Assembly (NCBI RefSeq): GCF_039888675.1
Contig: NZ_JBDQQR010000001.1
Location: forward strand, 2,542,001 to 2,606,000
Direction of reading: 5' to 3'
Source of the DNA: Mesorhizobium sp. CAU 1732
GTDB lineage: Bacteria > Pseudomonadota > Alphaproteobacteria > Rhizobiales > Rhizobiaceae
Length of the DNA stretch: 64,000 nucleotides
Position numbers and translations under genes: made by a program. Shown here piece by piece: positions 53,021-62,304 of this stretch (positions are counted from its first letter, which is position 1; the number at the start of each line of letters is the position of its first letter). The notes beneath the pieces are model-generated. The model was not told where the DNA came from. It worked only from the letters and a program-made list of their open reading frames with translations, and did no database searches.

Positions 53021-53089
53021 AACAGTTTTATAAAAGCGTACTGCATTGTCTCTGGTGATGCCAGTCGCCGCCGCCGATAAAGGCGCAAA

Positions 53090-53968
53090 ATGGCGGAGTG
53101 CATCGTGGACAAGAATGCGAGTGGATGGATCAACGGGTTCGTGGGAGTGCTCATCTTCAGCGGGTCGCTGCCGGCGACGCGCGTGGCGGTGATGGAGTTC
53201 GATCCCGTCTTTCTCACCGTGGCGCGCGCAGCCATCGCAGGACTGCTCGCGGTCGGGCTCCTGCTGATCTTTCGGGAGAGGCGCCCGGCGCGGAGCGATC
53301 TGTTCTCCCTGCTGATCGTGGCGCTCGGCGTCGTGGTGGGTTTCCCGCTCCTGACTGCGCTGGCGCTCGAACACGTCACGTCCGCCCACTCCATCGTCTT
53401 CATCGGCCTGCTGCCGCTGGCGACGGCGATTTTCGGTGTCCTGCGTGGGGGCGAGCGCCCGCGGCCCGCCTTCTGGCTCTTTTCCTGCCTCGGCAGTGCC
53501 CTCGTCGCCGGGTTCGCGCTGTCGCAGGGTCTTGCCGTCTCGCCCGTCGGGGACGTTCTGATGCTGGCGGCGGTCATTGCTTGCGGCCTCGGCTACGCGG
53601 AAGGCGCAAAACTGTCACGCAGGCTCGGCGGCTGGCAGGTGATTTCCTGGGCGCTCGTTCTGTCGTTGCCGGTGATGCTGATCCTGACGCTCATCACCAT
53701 GCCGCCGTCGCTTGCCGGCATCGGCAGCGCAGCCTGGGCGGCACTCGCCTATGTGTCGCTGTTCAGCATGCTGATCGGCTTCGTCTTCTGGTATCGCGGA
53801 CTGGCGCAAGGCGGCATCGCCGCCGTGGGGCAATTGCAGTTGCTCCAGCCCTTTTTCGGTCTCGCTCTCGCCGCGGGCCTGCTGCACGAACAGGTCAGCC
53901 CCATCATGCTCGTCGTGACCGTCGCCGTCGTGCTGTGCGTCGGGGGAGCGAGAGCGTCAGCGGCTTGA
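53090..53968 (+). CDS. EamA/DMT-family exporter
   Basis: A 292-residue inner-membrane protein with about ten helices in two EamA repeats of five. SGSLPATRVAVMEFDPVFLT in the first and GFVFWYRGLAQGGIAAVGQL in the second are typical drug/metabolite transporter segments. It probably exports a small metabolite or amino acid. It is divergent from the MocR-type regulator, which likely controls it. The ATG at 53090 is used; another possible start lies at 53098 in a different frame and is rejected. Confidence 0.88.
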   Translation: MAECIVDKNASGWINGFVGVLIFSGSLPATRVAVMEFDPVFLTVARAAIAGLLAVGLLLIFRERRPARSDLFSLLIVALGVVVGFPLLTALALEHVTSAHSIVFIGLLPLATAIFGVLRGGERPRPAFWLFSCLGSALVAGFALSQGLAVSPVGDVLMLAAVIACGLGYAEGAKLSRRLGGWQVISWALVLSLPVMLILTLITMPPSLAGIGSAAWAALAYVSLFSMLIGFVFWYRGLAQGGIAAVGQLQLLQPFFGLALAAGLLHEQVSPIMLVVTVAVVLCVGGARASAA

Positions 53969-54037
53969 GGAAAGTATCCTGGTCATGCCGTCGATTGCCT
54001 CGGTGCGCATGGCATCGCCCCGCGCCCCGACGGCGAT

Positions 54038-55081
54038 CTAGGCCACAAGTCGGGCGGCGGGACTGGTCACGCGCAATTGCGTTGGCGAAATGCCGAACTG
54101 CTTTCTGAAACAGGTGGCGAAATACTGGCTGGAGGAAAAGCCGCAGTCGAACGCCACCTCCGTCACCGACTTGCCTTCGCTCGCCGACAGCATCTGCCGC
54201 GCGGCCTCGAGCCGTACCGTTTGCAGGTAGCGGGTGGGCGTCATGTTGGTCAGGGATATGCAGTGCTTCGCGAACTGCGTGCGTGACAGGTTGCACTCGG
54301 CCGCCATGTTCTCCAGCGTCCAGTTGTCGTCGAGTGCATGCCAGAGCCGCCTCAGGAAGATATCCACGGTCCGGCGCGAGGCTGCCAGGGACTGGTCGAG
54401 TGCCGGCCGCTGGGCTTCCAACTGGTTCTTGAACTGCAGCAACATCATCGAGATCAAAAGCCGCAGTCGTGTCTCGTTGCCCTCGATGTCGTCGGTGGCG
54501 ACGATCTCGGCGATGTCCATGAAACTGCGCGCGACATCACGGGAGGCCGTGTACCAGGGCTCTTCGTTCTTCGACAGGAAGTCCGTCAACCGATCCTGGT
54601 CGCGCTGCGGCCAGGCCATCCAGTCGGGCCAGAGCCAGTCCTCGTGCGGCCGGCGCATTCCCATGTCGAACAGCACCCAGACGATCTGGCTGGGCGCGAC
54701 GAAGGGATCGCCGAAGGCGTGCAACTGCCAGGGGCGAACCACGAACATCTGCCCTTCCTGCAACTCGTATTTTTCGCCGTCGAGCGTCAGCGTCAGCGTG
54801 CCGCGCGCCATATAGGCGATCTTGACGCCTTCGTTGCAGTGCTCCTTCAGGCCCCAGTCCTGCGGGCGCGTCGCGTCCCAGCCGCCGACGGAGCAGATTT
54901 GGGGCAATGCATCGCCGAGATCGCGGCCGGGATATCCGCGCCGCGTCCAGGCGCTGAGCGTCACCTTGCCCGCGAGCGATGCATCCAGGAGGTCCTTGCA
55001 GTTGCCGGCATAGAGCAGCGCGCCGGGTTCGCGAAACACCGCCGGCCGCGCGACCGCGCCGGCCTTGTCCAATTCCGCCAT
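54038..55081 (-). CDS. AraC-family transcriptional regulator
   Basis: A 347-residue regulator. The N-terminal cupin-type ligand domain (about 75-150) contains YMARGTLTLTLDGEKYELQE and FVVRPWQLHAFGDP. The C-terminal double HTH (about 250-345) contains LENMAAECNLSRTQFAKHCI and VTEVAFDCGFSSSQYFATCF, with RKQFGISPTQLR closing it. The start is the ATG at 55081 after GGGAGGG; upstream in-frame starts run into the promoter region. It is divergent from the isomerase and sugar ABC importer operon and probably activates it in response to the imported sugar. The 283-base gap shows no clear repeated AraC half-sites to my eye. Confidence 0.9.
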   Translation of the reverse strand: MAELDKAGAVARPAVFREPGALLYAGNCKDLLDASLAGKVTLSAWTRRGYPGRDLGDALPQICSVGGWDATRPQDWGLKEHCNEGVKIAYMARGTLTLTLDGEKYELQEGQMFVVRPWQLHAFGDPFVAPSQIVWVLFDMGMRRPHEDWLWPDWMAWPQRDQDRLTDFLSKNEEPWYTASRDVARSFMDIAEIVATDDIEGNETRLRLLISMMLLQFKNQLEAQRPALDQSLAASRRTVDIFLRRLWHALDDNWTLENMAAECNLSRTQFAKHCISLTNMTPTRYLQTVRLEAARQMLSASEGKSVTEVAFDCGFSSSQYFATCFRKQFGISPTQLRVTSPAARLVA

Positions 55082-55364
55082 CGAACCCTCCCGATGTTCA
55101 AATTTTACCACTTGCAGATTTTGAACGCACAGTGTTCGCACATCGGCAATGGTGTTGTTATCGAACTCCCGGCATCCATAGCCGCGGAGAGTCGAAAAAG
55201 TCAATGATTTCTGTCTGTTCGGGCTGATGAGGATGAGCCGGAACGGCGGTTTTCGCTGCGGCTGACGCGGCAGATTGACTTGAACAGGGAGGGGCCTGCG
55301 GCGGCGGTGCGAGAAATCGAACACCGTGACGCAGGTCGGCCGCAACGTCGGCCGGGGGAGGAAT

Positions 55365-56216
55365 ATGCAGGTCGGCATCAATCTGTTGTGTCTTGCCGGT
55401 TTCATCACCGAAAAACACCTGCCGCGCATCCGCCAGCTCAAGGAGCTGGGCTATGACGGCGTCGAGGTGCCGGTTCTTACCGGCGATCCGGCGCATTACG
55501 AATGGCTTGGTGGGCAACTGGACGCGATCGGACTGCGCAGGACATCGACCTCCGTCACGCCTTCGCCCGACGCCAACCCGCTCAGCAGCGACCCGGAGAT
55601 CCGGCGGCGCGGCATTGCCCATCTCGACTGGATCATGGAGTGCGCGCTGGCGTTGCGGTCGGAATGCGTCGGCGGGCCGTTCCACGCGCCGATCGGCCAT
55701 TTCACCGGCTCCGGTCCCACGGCCGACGAGATCCGGCATGGCGCGGATGCCCATCGCCGCATGGCCGAACAGGCGAGCGCCAACGGCATCTATCTGGCGC
55801 TCGAACACCTCAACCGCTTCGAGACGCATTTCCTGAACACGATGGATCAGGCGAAGGCCTATGTGGACGCGGTCGGGCACGACGCGTTCACGATCATGTA
55901 CGACACGTTCCACGCCAACATCGAGGAGCAGAAGCAACCGCGCGCCATCGCGACGATCGCCGGGCATGTCGGCGTGCTGCACATTTCCGAGAACGACCGC
56001 GGCATTCCGGGCAGGGGGCACATCGACTTCGCCGAGGTGTTTTCCGCCATACGCGGCACCGGCTATGACGGCTGGGTGACGCTGGAGGCCTTCGGCGGCG
56101 GCCTGCCGGAACTGGCCGCGGCGACGCGGGTCTGGCGGCCGCTCTTTCCCGACTACGACACGCTGTTTGCGGAATCGATAGACTTCATCCGCCGGGGTTG
56201 GGATGCTGCGGCATGA
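55365..56216 (+). CDS. Sugar phosphate isomerase/epimerase (xylose-isomerase-like TIM barrel)
   Basis: A 283-residue cytoplasmic TIM-barrel enzyme of the AP_endonuc_2 family, which includes D-tagatose/D-psicose 3-epimerases and IolE/IolI. The expected metal ligands are seen in order: glutamate in LALEHLNRFE, Asp/His in YDTFH, His in HISEND and glutamate in VTLEAFGGG. The ATG at 55365 has GGGGGAGGA just upstream, better than the start 13 codons earlier. Its stop overlaps the ATPase gene start (ATGA). It probably converts the sugar taken up by the adjacent importer. Confidence 0.9.
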   Translation: MQVGINLLCLAGFITEKHLPRIRQLKELGYDGVEVPVLTGDPAHYEWLGGQLDAIGLRRTSTSVTPSPDANPLSSDPEIRRRGIAHLDWIMECALALRSECVGGPFHAPIGHFTGSGPTADEIRHGADAHRRMAEQASANGIYLALEHLNRFETHFLNTMDQAKAYVDAVGHDAFTIMYDTFHANIEEQKQPRAIATIAGHVGVLHISENDRGIPGRGHIDFAEVFSAIRGTGYDGWVTLEAFGGGLPELAAATRVWRPLFPDYDTLFAESIDFIRRGWDAAA

Positions 56217-57724
56217 CAGACGCACCCGTCATCGAGATGAAGGGTATCGGCAAACGCTTTCCCGGCGTCGTCGCGCTCAGCGACGTCAGCTTCGGCTGCC
56301 GGCGGGGCGAGGTGCATGCGCTGGTGGGCGAGAACGGCGCGGGCAAATCCACGCTGATCAAAATCCTCTCCGGCGTCTATCAACCCGACGATGGCGAAGT
56401 GCTGGTCGAGGGCAGGCCGGTGCACTTCCGGCATCCCGTCAACGCGCTGGCGGCCGGGATTTCGGTGATCTATCAGGAGTTCTCGCTGCTTCCCGAGCGC
56501 ACGGTCGCGCAGAACATCTTTCTCGGCCGCGAGATCACACGCAACTTCGTCATCGACGACGCCGCGATGCGTGCAGAGGCGCGGCGCGTGCTGGACATGT
56601 TCGAGGCCGGCCGGCGCATCGATCCCGACACATTGGTGGTCGATCTCGACGTCGCATCGCAGCAGATGGTCGAGATCGCCAAGGCGATTTCGCTCGACGC
56701 CAAGGTGCTGGTGATGGACGAGCCGACGGCGGCGCTCAACGAGGCCGAGTGCCGCGAGCTTTTCGAGACGGTGGACGCGCTGAAGGAGCACGGCACTGCT
56801 GTGATCTACATCACCCACCGCATGCGCGAAGTGACGCGTCTGGCCGACCGCGTGACCGTGCTGAAGGATGGCGAGGTCGCGGCTCGGTTTTCGACGCTGC
56901 CCGAGCCGGCTGCGATCGTTCACGCGATGGTCGGGCGCGACATCGCGGATTTCTACGCGCCCTTCGCGACACCTGAGGAAATCGGAACGCCGGTGCTGTC
57001 GGTGCGCGGCGGCGGCAACGCCGCGCTGCGCGGCATCGATTTCGATCTCAGGACCGGCGAGATACTTGGCTTCGCCGGCATTCAGGGCGCCGGGCGCGTC
57101 GCGCTTGCGATGGCGATCTTCGGCGCGCGGCCGTTCGAGGCCGGCACGATGACACTGGCCGGCGAGGACGTCCGCTTCAACCACCCGCGCGATGCGATCC
57201 GCGCCGGGATCGGCCTCCTGCCGGGAGACCGGAAGGGCGAGGGGCTGACGCTGATGCAGTCCGTGCGTGACAACGCAATGCTGACGCCGCGTGCCTTCGG
57301 CAATTTTTTCGGCAGCCAGAAACGCAATCGCTTCACCGATCTTTCGGCCATGGACGGCCTGCTCGACCGCATGGACGTCAAAGCCGCCTCCTACGACCAG
57401 GACATCCGGCTCCTGTCCGGCGGCAACCAGCAGAAGGCAATCGTCGCGCGCTGGCTGGCGCTCAAGCCCAAGGTGCTGGTTTTCATCGAGCCGACGCGCG
57501 GCATCGACGTCAACGCCAAGGCCGGCATCTACCACCTGATGCGCGACCTCGCGCGCGCCGGCGCGGGCATCATCATGATTTCGTCCGACCTGCCAGAAGT
57601 GATCGGCGCGGCCGACCGCATCCTCGTCATGCGCGAGGGGACCATCGTCGCCGAACACAAGGCAGGCGCGAGCGAGACCGCGATCATGCTGGACGCGACC
57701 GGCGAACAGGAGGCGGCTGCATGA
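56213..57724 (+). CDS. Ribose/xylose-type sugar ABC importer, ATP-binding protein (RbsA/MglA type)
   Basis: A 503-residue protein with two ABC domains in tandem. The first has Walker A GENGAGKS (39-46), IYQEFSLLPERTVAQNIFLG, and DEPTAALNEAE with H-loop ITHRM. Its signature region reads VASQQMVEIAKAIS, normal for this family. The second has a degenerate Walker A (GIQGAGRVALA) and LSGGNQQKAIVARWL with EPTRGIDVNAK, the CUT2-family hallmark. ATG at 56213 overlaps the isomerase stop and the stop overlaps the first permease. Confidence 0.94.
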   Translation: MTDAPVIEMKGIGKRFPGVVALSDVSFGCRRGEVHALVGENGAGKSTLIKILSGVYQPDDGEVLVEGRPVHFRHPVNALAAGISVIYQEFSLLPERTVAQNIFLGREITRNFVIDDAAMRAEARRVLDMFEAGRRIDPDTLVVDLDVASQQMVEIAKAISLDAKVLVMDEPTAALNEAECRELFETVDALKEHGTAVIYITHRMREVTRLADRVTVLKDGEVAARFSTLPEPAAIVHAMVGRDIADFYAPFATPEEIGTPVLSVRGGGNAALRGIDFDLRTGEILGFAGIQGAGRVALAMAIFGARPFEAGTMTLAGEDVRFNHPRDAIRAGIGLLPGDRKGEGLTLMQSVRDNAMLTPRAFGNFFGSQKRNRFTDLSAMDGLLDRMDVKAASYDQDIRLLSGGNQQKAIVARWLALKPKVLVFIEPTRGIDVNAKAGIYHLMRDLARAGAGIIMISSDLPEVIGAADRILVMREGTIVAEHKAGASETAIMLDATGEQEAAA

Positions 57725-58713
57725 GCGACGCCACCTTGGGCAGGATGAAACCAGGAGCGTTGCGTTTCCGCTTCGACCGATGGGCGCCGGCGCTGCTGCT
57801 TCTGGCGGCAGTGACGATCTACGTGATCGCCTGCGTCACGACCGGCCAGACGCAATATCTGAGCTGGAACAATCTTCTGGCGGTGCTCGGGCGTTCGATC
57901 GCGCTCGGGATAACCGCGATCGGCCAGACCTTCGTCATCCTCGTCGCGTCCATCGATCTGTCCGTCGCAAGCCTCATCTCGGCGGTCGCGGTCCTGTCCT
58001 CCGTCATCATGGGCGGCAATCCGGCGATGATCCTTCCCGCCATCTGCGCCTCGCTTGCGCTGGGCGCGTTCGTCGGGCTCGTCAACGGCCTCGTGATCAC
58101 CAAGCTGGACGTCAATCCGCTCATCGCCACGCTCGGCATGAGCCTCGTGATACAGGGGTGCCTGTCCGCCTTCGTGTCGAATTTCGCCGGCGCGGTTCCG
58201 GTCGAGTTCCAGTTCTTCGCCTATGGCAGCGTGCTGGGCATACCCTTTGCCATTCTGTTCTTCTTCGGCCTCGCGCTGGTCGCCTTCTTCGTGCTGCGCT
58301 TCACGCGCTTCGGCTCCAACGTCTACGCCGTCGGCGGCAATCAGGATGCGGCGCGCTTCGCCGGCATCTCGACGGCGAAGATCATCATCATCGCGCATGT
58401 GATCTGCTCGCTATGCGCGGCTGTGGCCGGGCTCTATCTCGCCAGCCGCCTGCGTTCCGGCGCGCCCTGGATCGGGGCGAACGGGGTCTACGACCTCGAA
58501 TCCATCGCCGTCGTCGTTATCGGCGGCACGATCCTGGCCGGTGGGCGCGGCGGGATATGGGGCACTGTCGCGGGCGTCCTGATCTTCTCGCTGATCGACT
58601 CGATCTTCAACGTCCTCGGGGTCGACGCCTTCGTCAAGCAGGTGCTGCGCGGCATCATCATCGTCGCGGCCGTGGCCTTTTATGCGGTTCGCTCAAAGAG
58701 GCTGGTGGCATGA
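57721..58713 (+). CDS. Ribose-type sugar ABC importer, permease 1 (RbsC type)
   Basis: A 330-residue inner-membrane permease of the CUT2/BPD_transp_2 family with about eight to ten helices. The family motif QTFVILVASIDLSVASLIS (near residue 70), FVGLVNGLVITKLDVNPLIATLG and the cytoplasmic YAVGGNQDAARFAGIST are present, as is GGTILAGGRGGIWGT. The start overlaps the ATPase stop and the stop overlaps the second permease start (ATGA in both cases), so the operon is tightly coupled. Confidence 0.93.
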   Translation: MSDATLGRMKPGALRFRFDRWAPALLLLAAVTIYVIACVTTGQTQYLSWNNLLAVLGRSIALGITAIGQTFVILVASIDLSVASLISAVAVLSSVIMGGNPAMILPAICASLALGAFVGLVNGLVITKLDVNPLIATLGMSLVIQGCLSAFVSNFAGAVPVEFQFFAYGSVLGIPFAILFFFGLALVAFFVLRFTRFGSNVYAVGGNQDAARFAGISTAKIIIIAHVICSLCAAVAGLYLASRLRSGAPWIGANGVYDLESIAVVVIGGTILAGGRGGIWGTVAGVLIFSLIDSIFNVLGVDAFVKQVLRGIIIVAAVAFYAVRSKRLVA

Positions 58714-59699
58714 GCGACCAGACCCTCCCGGCGGGCAGGCAGAAGAGGGCGCGCGGGCTGCCGCGCATCAATCCGGTCTACTTCATCCTTGCCGCGCTGA
58801 TCGTCGCGATCATCCTCAACAACCCGAATTTTGTGGAGCCCACCGGCTACATGAACTTCCTCAAGCGCGCGGCACCGCTCGCCATTCTCGCGGCGGGGCA
58901 GGTCTACGTGATCGTGTCGGGAGGCTTCGACCTGTCGGTCGGCTCGCTGATCACGCTGGTGGTGGTGGGCTCGTCGATGCTCTCCAACAACGACCCGAAT
59001 TCGACCTGGTGGGTGATCTCGGTGATGCTGTGCATCGGACTGGCCGTCGGGCTCGTCAACGGCATGGTCGTCTGCTTCCTCAAGGTGCCGTCGCTGATCG
59101 CCACGCTCGGCATGATGATCACGTTGAACGGTTTCGCCTTCATGTGGTCGGGCGGCGCGCCGCGCGGTTATCTTCCCGACAGCTTCCGCTTTTTCGGCCG
59201 CGTCAATCTCCGCGACATTCCCCTGGTCCAGATGTTGCCGGTGGCGGTCATCGTCATGGTCGTCGTCGGCTTCGCGCTCTACTGGCTGATGCATCGCACC
59301 AATCTCGGCCGCATGATCCACGCCATCGGCGACAATCCGCGCGCCGCCCAGCTTGCCGGCGTGCCGGTCAACCGCGTGCGCATCACGGCCTTCGTCGTCT
59401 CTTCGCTCAGCGCGGTCATCACCGGCATCTTGCTCGGTGGCTTCGCGGGCGTCTCGACCGATGTCGGCACCGGCTACGAGCTGCAGGCGATCACGGCCGC
59501 CGTGCTCGGCGGCGCGCAGCTTCTGGGCGGCCGCGGCTCCGTGCCTGCGGCGATGGCCGGCGCGCTGACGCTGACGGCCATCTTCACGCTGCTCAACTTC
59601 CTGGGGCTGCCGCAGCCGGTGCGGCAAGTCGTGCAGGGTCTCATTCTTGTCGCTGCGGTGGCGCTGGCCATGGCCCGCCGCAAACGAACCGGGCAATAG
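58710..59699 (+). CDS. Ribose-type sugar ABC importer, permease 2 (RbsC type)
   Basis: A 329-residue permease paralogous to the preceding one. It shows GQVYVIVSGGFDLSVGSLIT, LAVGLVNGMVVCFLKVPSLI, HAIGDNPRAAQLAGVPV and AVLGGAQLLGGRGSV in the same order. Two different permease genes imply a heterodimeric channel. The ATG at 58710 is coupled to permease 1; longer frames through the upstream gene have no translation signal. The binding-protein gene follows 38 bases later. Confidence 0.93.
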   Translation: MSDQTLPAGRQKRARGLPRINPVYFILAALIVAIILNNPNFVEPTGYMNFLKRAAPLAILAAGQVYVIVSGGFDLSVGSLITLVVVGSSMLSNNDPNSTWWVISVMLCIGLAVGLVNGMVVCFLKVPSLIATLGMMITLNGFAFMWSGGAPRGYLPDSFRFFGRVNLRDIPLVQMLPVAVIVMVVVGFALYWLMHRTNLGRMIHAIGDNPRAAQLAGVPVNRVRITAFVVSSLSAVITGILLGGFAGVSTDVGTGYELQAITAAVLGGAQLLGGRGSVPAAMAGALTLTAIFTLLNFLGLPQPVRQVVQGLILVAAVALAMARRKRTGQ

Positions 59700-59737
59700 C
59701 CCGACAATCAGCCGTCATCGAAAGGGAGGAAACCACG

Positions 59738-60868
59738 ATGAGACAAGTCCTGAAACTGACAACCGCAATCGGCATGTCGCTGGCAGTCGCCGGCGTCGCG
59801 CACGCCCAGAACTTCAACGATCCCGAAGAATTCGCCCGCCAGCAGGAACAGCTTTCCATGACCCCGCAGGGTCCCGAGGGCCAGCCCTGGGCGCAGTATC
59901 TGGTCGATAAGATGGCCGACACGGCCGAATACAAGAAGGACGGCGCAGCCACGGTCTGCTTCTCCAATGCAGGCGTCAACAATCCGTGGCGCGTCGTCGG
60001 CTACACCAACATGACCGAAGAGGTGAAGCTGCATCCCGAGATCGGCAATTTCGTCCATGTCGACGCCGAAGGCTCCGACGACAAGCAGATCGCCGACATC
60101 CAGGACCTGCTCGCCGGCGGCAATTGCGACGTGCTGATCGTGTCGCCGAACACCACGGCAGCGCTCACGCCCGCGGTGGAAGCCGCGTGCGAGAAGCTGC
60201 CCGTCATCGTCTTCGACCGCGGCGTGCAGACCGATTGCCCGGTGACCTTCATCCATCCCGTCGGCGGCTACGGCTTCGGCATTCAGGGCGCGGAGTTCAT
60301 CGTCGACAATGTCGAGGCTGGCGCCAACGTGCTGATGCTGCGCATCCTGCCCGGCGTGGACGTGCTGGAGACCCGCTACTCGGCCGGCCGCCGCATTCTC
60401 GACGAGGCAGGGCTGACCGTCGTCGGCGCCGAGTTCACCGATGGCGACAACGCCAAGACCAAGTCGATCGTGGAAGACTACCTCCAGCGCGGCTCGATCG
60501 ACGCCGTATGGATGGATGCGGGTGCGACTGCCGTCGCGGCCATCGAGGCTTTCGAGGATGGCGGGCACGACATTCCGGTCTTCGTCGGCGAGGACCAGCA
60601 GGACTTCCTGCAGAAATGGCGCGCGCTCGACATGACGGCGATCGCCCCGACCTATCCGACCTACCAGTGGCGCACCCCGATCATCGCCGCCGTCTCGATC
60701 CTCAAGGGTGAGGCCGTTCCGGGGCCGGAGTGGGTTCTGCCGCAGCCGGCGATCACCGCCGAAAACCTCGACGACTTCATCAACGAGAAGATGCCGCCGC
60801 TGCACTACGCGATGTGCGGCTGCGAGGAGATGCCGGACTACCCGCAGGCGTGGGGCGGCAAAGAGTAA
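59738..60868 (+). CDS. Ribose-type sugar ABC importer, periplasmic binding protein
   Basis: A 376-residue binding protein of the Peripla_BP_4 (RbsB/XylF) family. A Sec signal peptide of about 23 residues ends VAHAQ. After an unusual helical insert (NFNDPEEFARQQEQLSMTPQ) the family core begins at ATVCFSNAGVNNPWRVVGY, with LLAGGNCDVLIVSPNTTAAL and VIVFDRGVQTDCPVTF. Several cysteines may pair. The ATG at 59738 follows GGGAGGA. It is last in the operon, although many such operons put the binding protein first, and a strong hairpin follows. Confidence 0.92.
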   Translation: MRQVLKLTTAIGMSLAVAGVAHAQNFNDPEEFARQQEQLSMTPQGPEGQPWAQYLVDKMADTAEYKKDGAATVCFSNAGVNNPWRVVGYTNMTEEVKLHPEIGNFVHVDAEGSDDKQIADIQDLLAGGNCDVLIVSPNTTAALTPAVEAACEKLPVIVFDRGVQTDCPVTFIHPVGGYGFGIQGAEFIVDNVEAGANVLMLRILPGVDVLETRYSAGRRILDEAGLTVVGAEFTDGDNAKTKSIVEDYLQRGSIDAVWMDAGATAVAAIEAFEDGGHDIPVFVGEDQQDFLQKWRALDMTAIAPTYPTYQWRTPIIAAVSILKGEAVPGPEWVLPQPAITAENLDDFINEKMPPLHYAMCGCEEMPDYPQAWGGKE

Positions 60869-60889
60869 AATCCGGCATCCCGCCGGACC

Positions 60890-60919
60890 GGAACCGGCCG
60901 CTTCTCCGCGGCCGGTTCC
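60890..60919 (+). terminator. Strong stem-loop after the sugar-binding-protein gene
   Basis: Twelve-base perfect arms GGAACCGGCCGC and GCGGCCGGTTCC with a six-base TTCTCC loop, 21 bases past the stop codon. No T-run follows. It should terminate or protect the end of the sugar importer transcript. Confidence 0.65.
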
Positions 60920-60937
60920 CACAGCATCACGAAATAG

Positions 60938-61097
60938 GCCGCGGATCGCGGTCTGCGTTACGAACGGCTGGAAACAGCGTTCGATGAGCCTGCGCGTCGC
61001 TGGCGACCCATTCTCGACCACGCCGAAACTGCGGCGTCGATATCTGCTACGAGATTCATCCGGCGCGACCGTCGGGATGGCGCGCTGATCGCTCTCT
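60938..61097 (+). pseudogene. Decayed fragment of a sugar isomerase/epimerase
   Basis: In one frame the DNA reads FDEPARRWRPILDHAETA (60980-61033). After a one-base slip the next frame continues VDICYEIHPA (61036-61065), and a further slip is needed for DRRDGA. Joined, this resembles the RRWRPILDhxexxGVDICYEIHPxEDLHDG core of larger TIM-barrel sugar isomerases, as I recall them. No start, no upstream domain and no downstream domain are present. It lies in the 474-base gap before the esterase gene and is probably a remnant of a gene that once belonged to the sugar operon. The rest of the gap (61100-61342) is AT-richer promoter DNA. Confidence 0.55.
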
Positions 61098-61342
61098 TAA
61101 ATCTGCCGTCGAAGATACACCGTGCGTTATCGCACCCCGAACCATTGTGCCGTCCGATTGAGAGAGCGGCAGGCGCCGTCCGCCCACGCCCTGGCGTCAT
61201 GGTGGCCGGCTTTGGCCAGATTTCACGGTGTTCCGCAACGCGCTTAAAAGTTCATCAAACTAAACATAAGGCCCCGAAGAATGCTTTTCATGCGCACATA
61301 ATTATGAAATAGTCCATCAATCTGCTCAGGGAGATGGTGCGA

Positions 61343-62194
61343 ATGCGCAAGGTGGCGGGTCACGGAAAGACGTTGTCCTACTACGATTTCGGGCACACGA
61401 CGGTCTATGCGTCGCGCTTCGATCAGCGGTTTCCCTACTGCGCCTACGTCCCGCACGACTATGACGAGGGTGGGTCGAAGACCTATCCTCTGGCTGTGAT
61501 CGTCCATGGCACCGAGCGCGGTATGACCGCCTATCGCGACGCGTTTGCCGACTTCGCCGAAGAGCATGGCGTGATCGTGCTCTGCCCGCTTTTCCCGGCC
61601 AATATCTGCTTCCCCGGCGATCTGTCCTCCTACAAGATGCTGCGTGCCGGTGACCTGCACTACGATGCCGTGATGCTCGACATGATCGAGGAGATGCGCG
61701 AGCGCTATCGTATCGAAGGCGACCGCGTCATGATGTACGGTTTCTCCGGCGGCGGTCATTTCACGCACCGGTTTCTGCTCCTCCATCCTGAACGCATGCT
61801 GGCGGCTTCGATCGGCGCCCCGGGCGTCGTCACGCTGCTCGACTTCGACCACGATTTCTGGGTCGGCGTGCGTGATTTCGAAACGGTGTTCGGCAAGTCG
61901 ATCAACCTCGACGCAATGCGCCGCGTTGCGGTTCAGATGGTCATCGGCGCCGACGACCTCGAAACCTGGGAGATCACGATCACGCCGGAGGCTGACTGGT
62001 GGCAGCCGGGCGCGGATCTCGCCGGCGCAACCCGCAACGATCGCATTCGTGCGCTCAAGGCCAGCCTGGAAAAACAAGGCATCAGCGCGCGGCTGGATAT
62101 CGAGCCGGGCGTCGCCCATGACGACCGAAAGCTCATCAGGCACGTCAAGGATTTCTTCGCGAGGACCCTGCAAGAGGTCCGCGCGGCCGCCTGA
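61343..62194 (+). CDS. Alpha/beta hydrolase (esterase family)
   Basis: A 283-residue cytoplasmic serine hydrolase. The oxyanion-hole segment AVIVHGTERGM is near 51-61, the nucleophile elbow GFSGGG has S135, and the histidine is expected in PGVAHDDRK near the C-terminus. The overall layout is close to PHB-depolymerase/feruloyl-esterase-like proteins but lacks a signal peptide. I chose the ATG at 61343, nine bases from GGGAG; the ATG at 61334 touches that site. A binding-protein gene for a third peptide-type importer follows after 110 bases, so it may process the imported compound. Substrate unknown. Confidence 0.85.
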   Translation: MRKVAGHGKTLSYYDFGHTTVYASRFDQRFPYCAYVPHDYDEGGSKTYPLAVIVHGTERGMTAYRDAFADFAEEHGVIVLCPLFPANICFPGDLSSYKMLRAGDLHYDAVMLDMIEEMRERYRIEGDRVMMYGFSGGGHFTHRFLLLHPERMLAASIGAPGVVTLLDFDHDFWVGVRDFETVFGKSINLDAMRRVAVQMVIGADDLETWEITITPEADWWQPGADLAGATRNDRIRALKASLEKQGISARLDIEPGVAHDDRKLIRHVKDFFARTLQEVRAAA

Positions 62195-62241
62195 CGCATG
62201 TCGTCCGGAAGTGGGCACCGGTTTCGGGCAACGACATGCGT
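62194..62241. repeat. Rhizobial-type intergenic palindromic repeat, copy C
   Basis: Eleven-base perfect arms ACGCATGTCGT and ACGACATGCGT flank 26 bases. It begins at the esterase stop and precedes the binding-protein gene; the inner sequence differs from copies A and B, so it is a related but distinct subtype. Confidence 0.65.
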
Positions 62242-62304
62242 GAAGACAAGCGGCCGGGTTCTCGCGGGAACGGGAAACTGGGAACAACAAAGGGAACACC
62301 GACA

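Noticed and set aside
57780..58709. N-terminal extension of the second sugar permease through the first permease gene
   Set aside because: The extension is an Arg/Ala-rich out-of-frame reading of permease 1; the ATGA start at 58710 gives the normal family length.
60958..61200. Minus-strand frame of 80 codons after the sugar importer
   Set aside because: It overlaps the isomerase remnant on the other strand, and its composition is that of a shadow frame.
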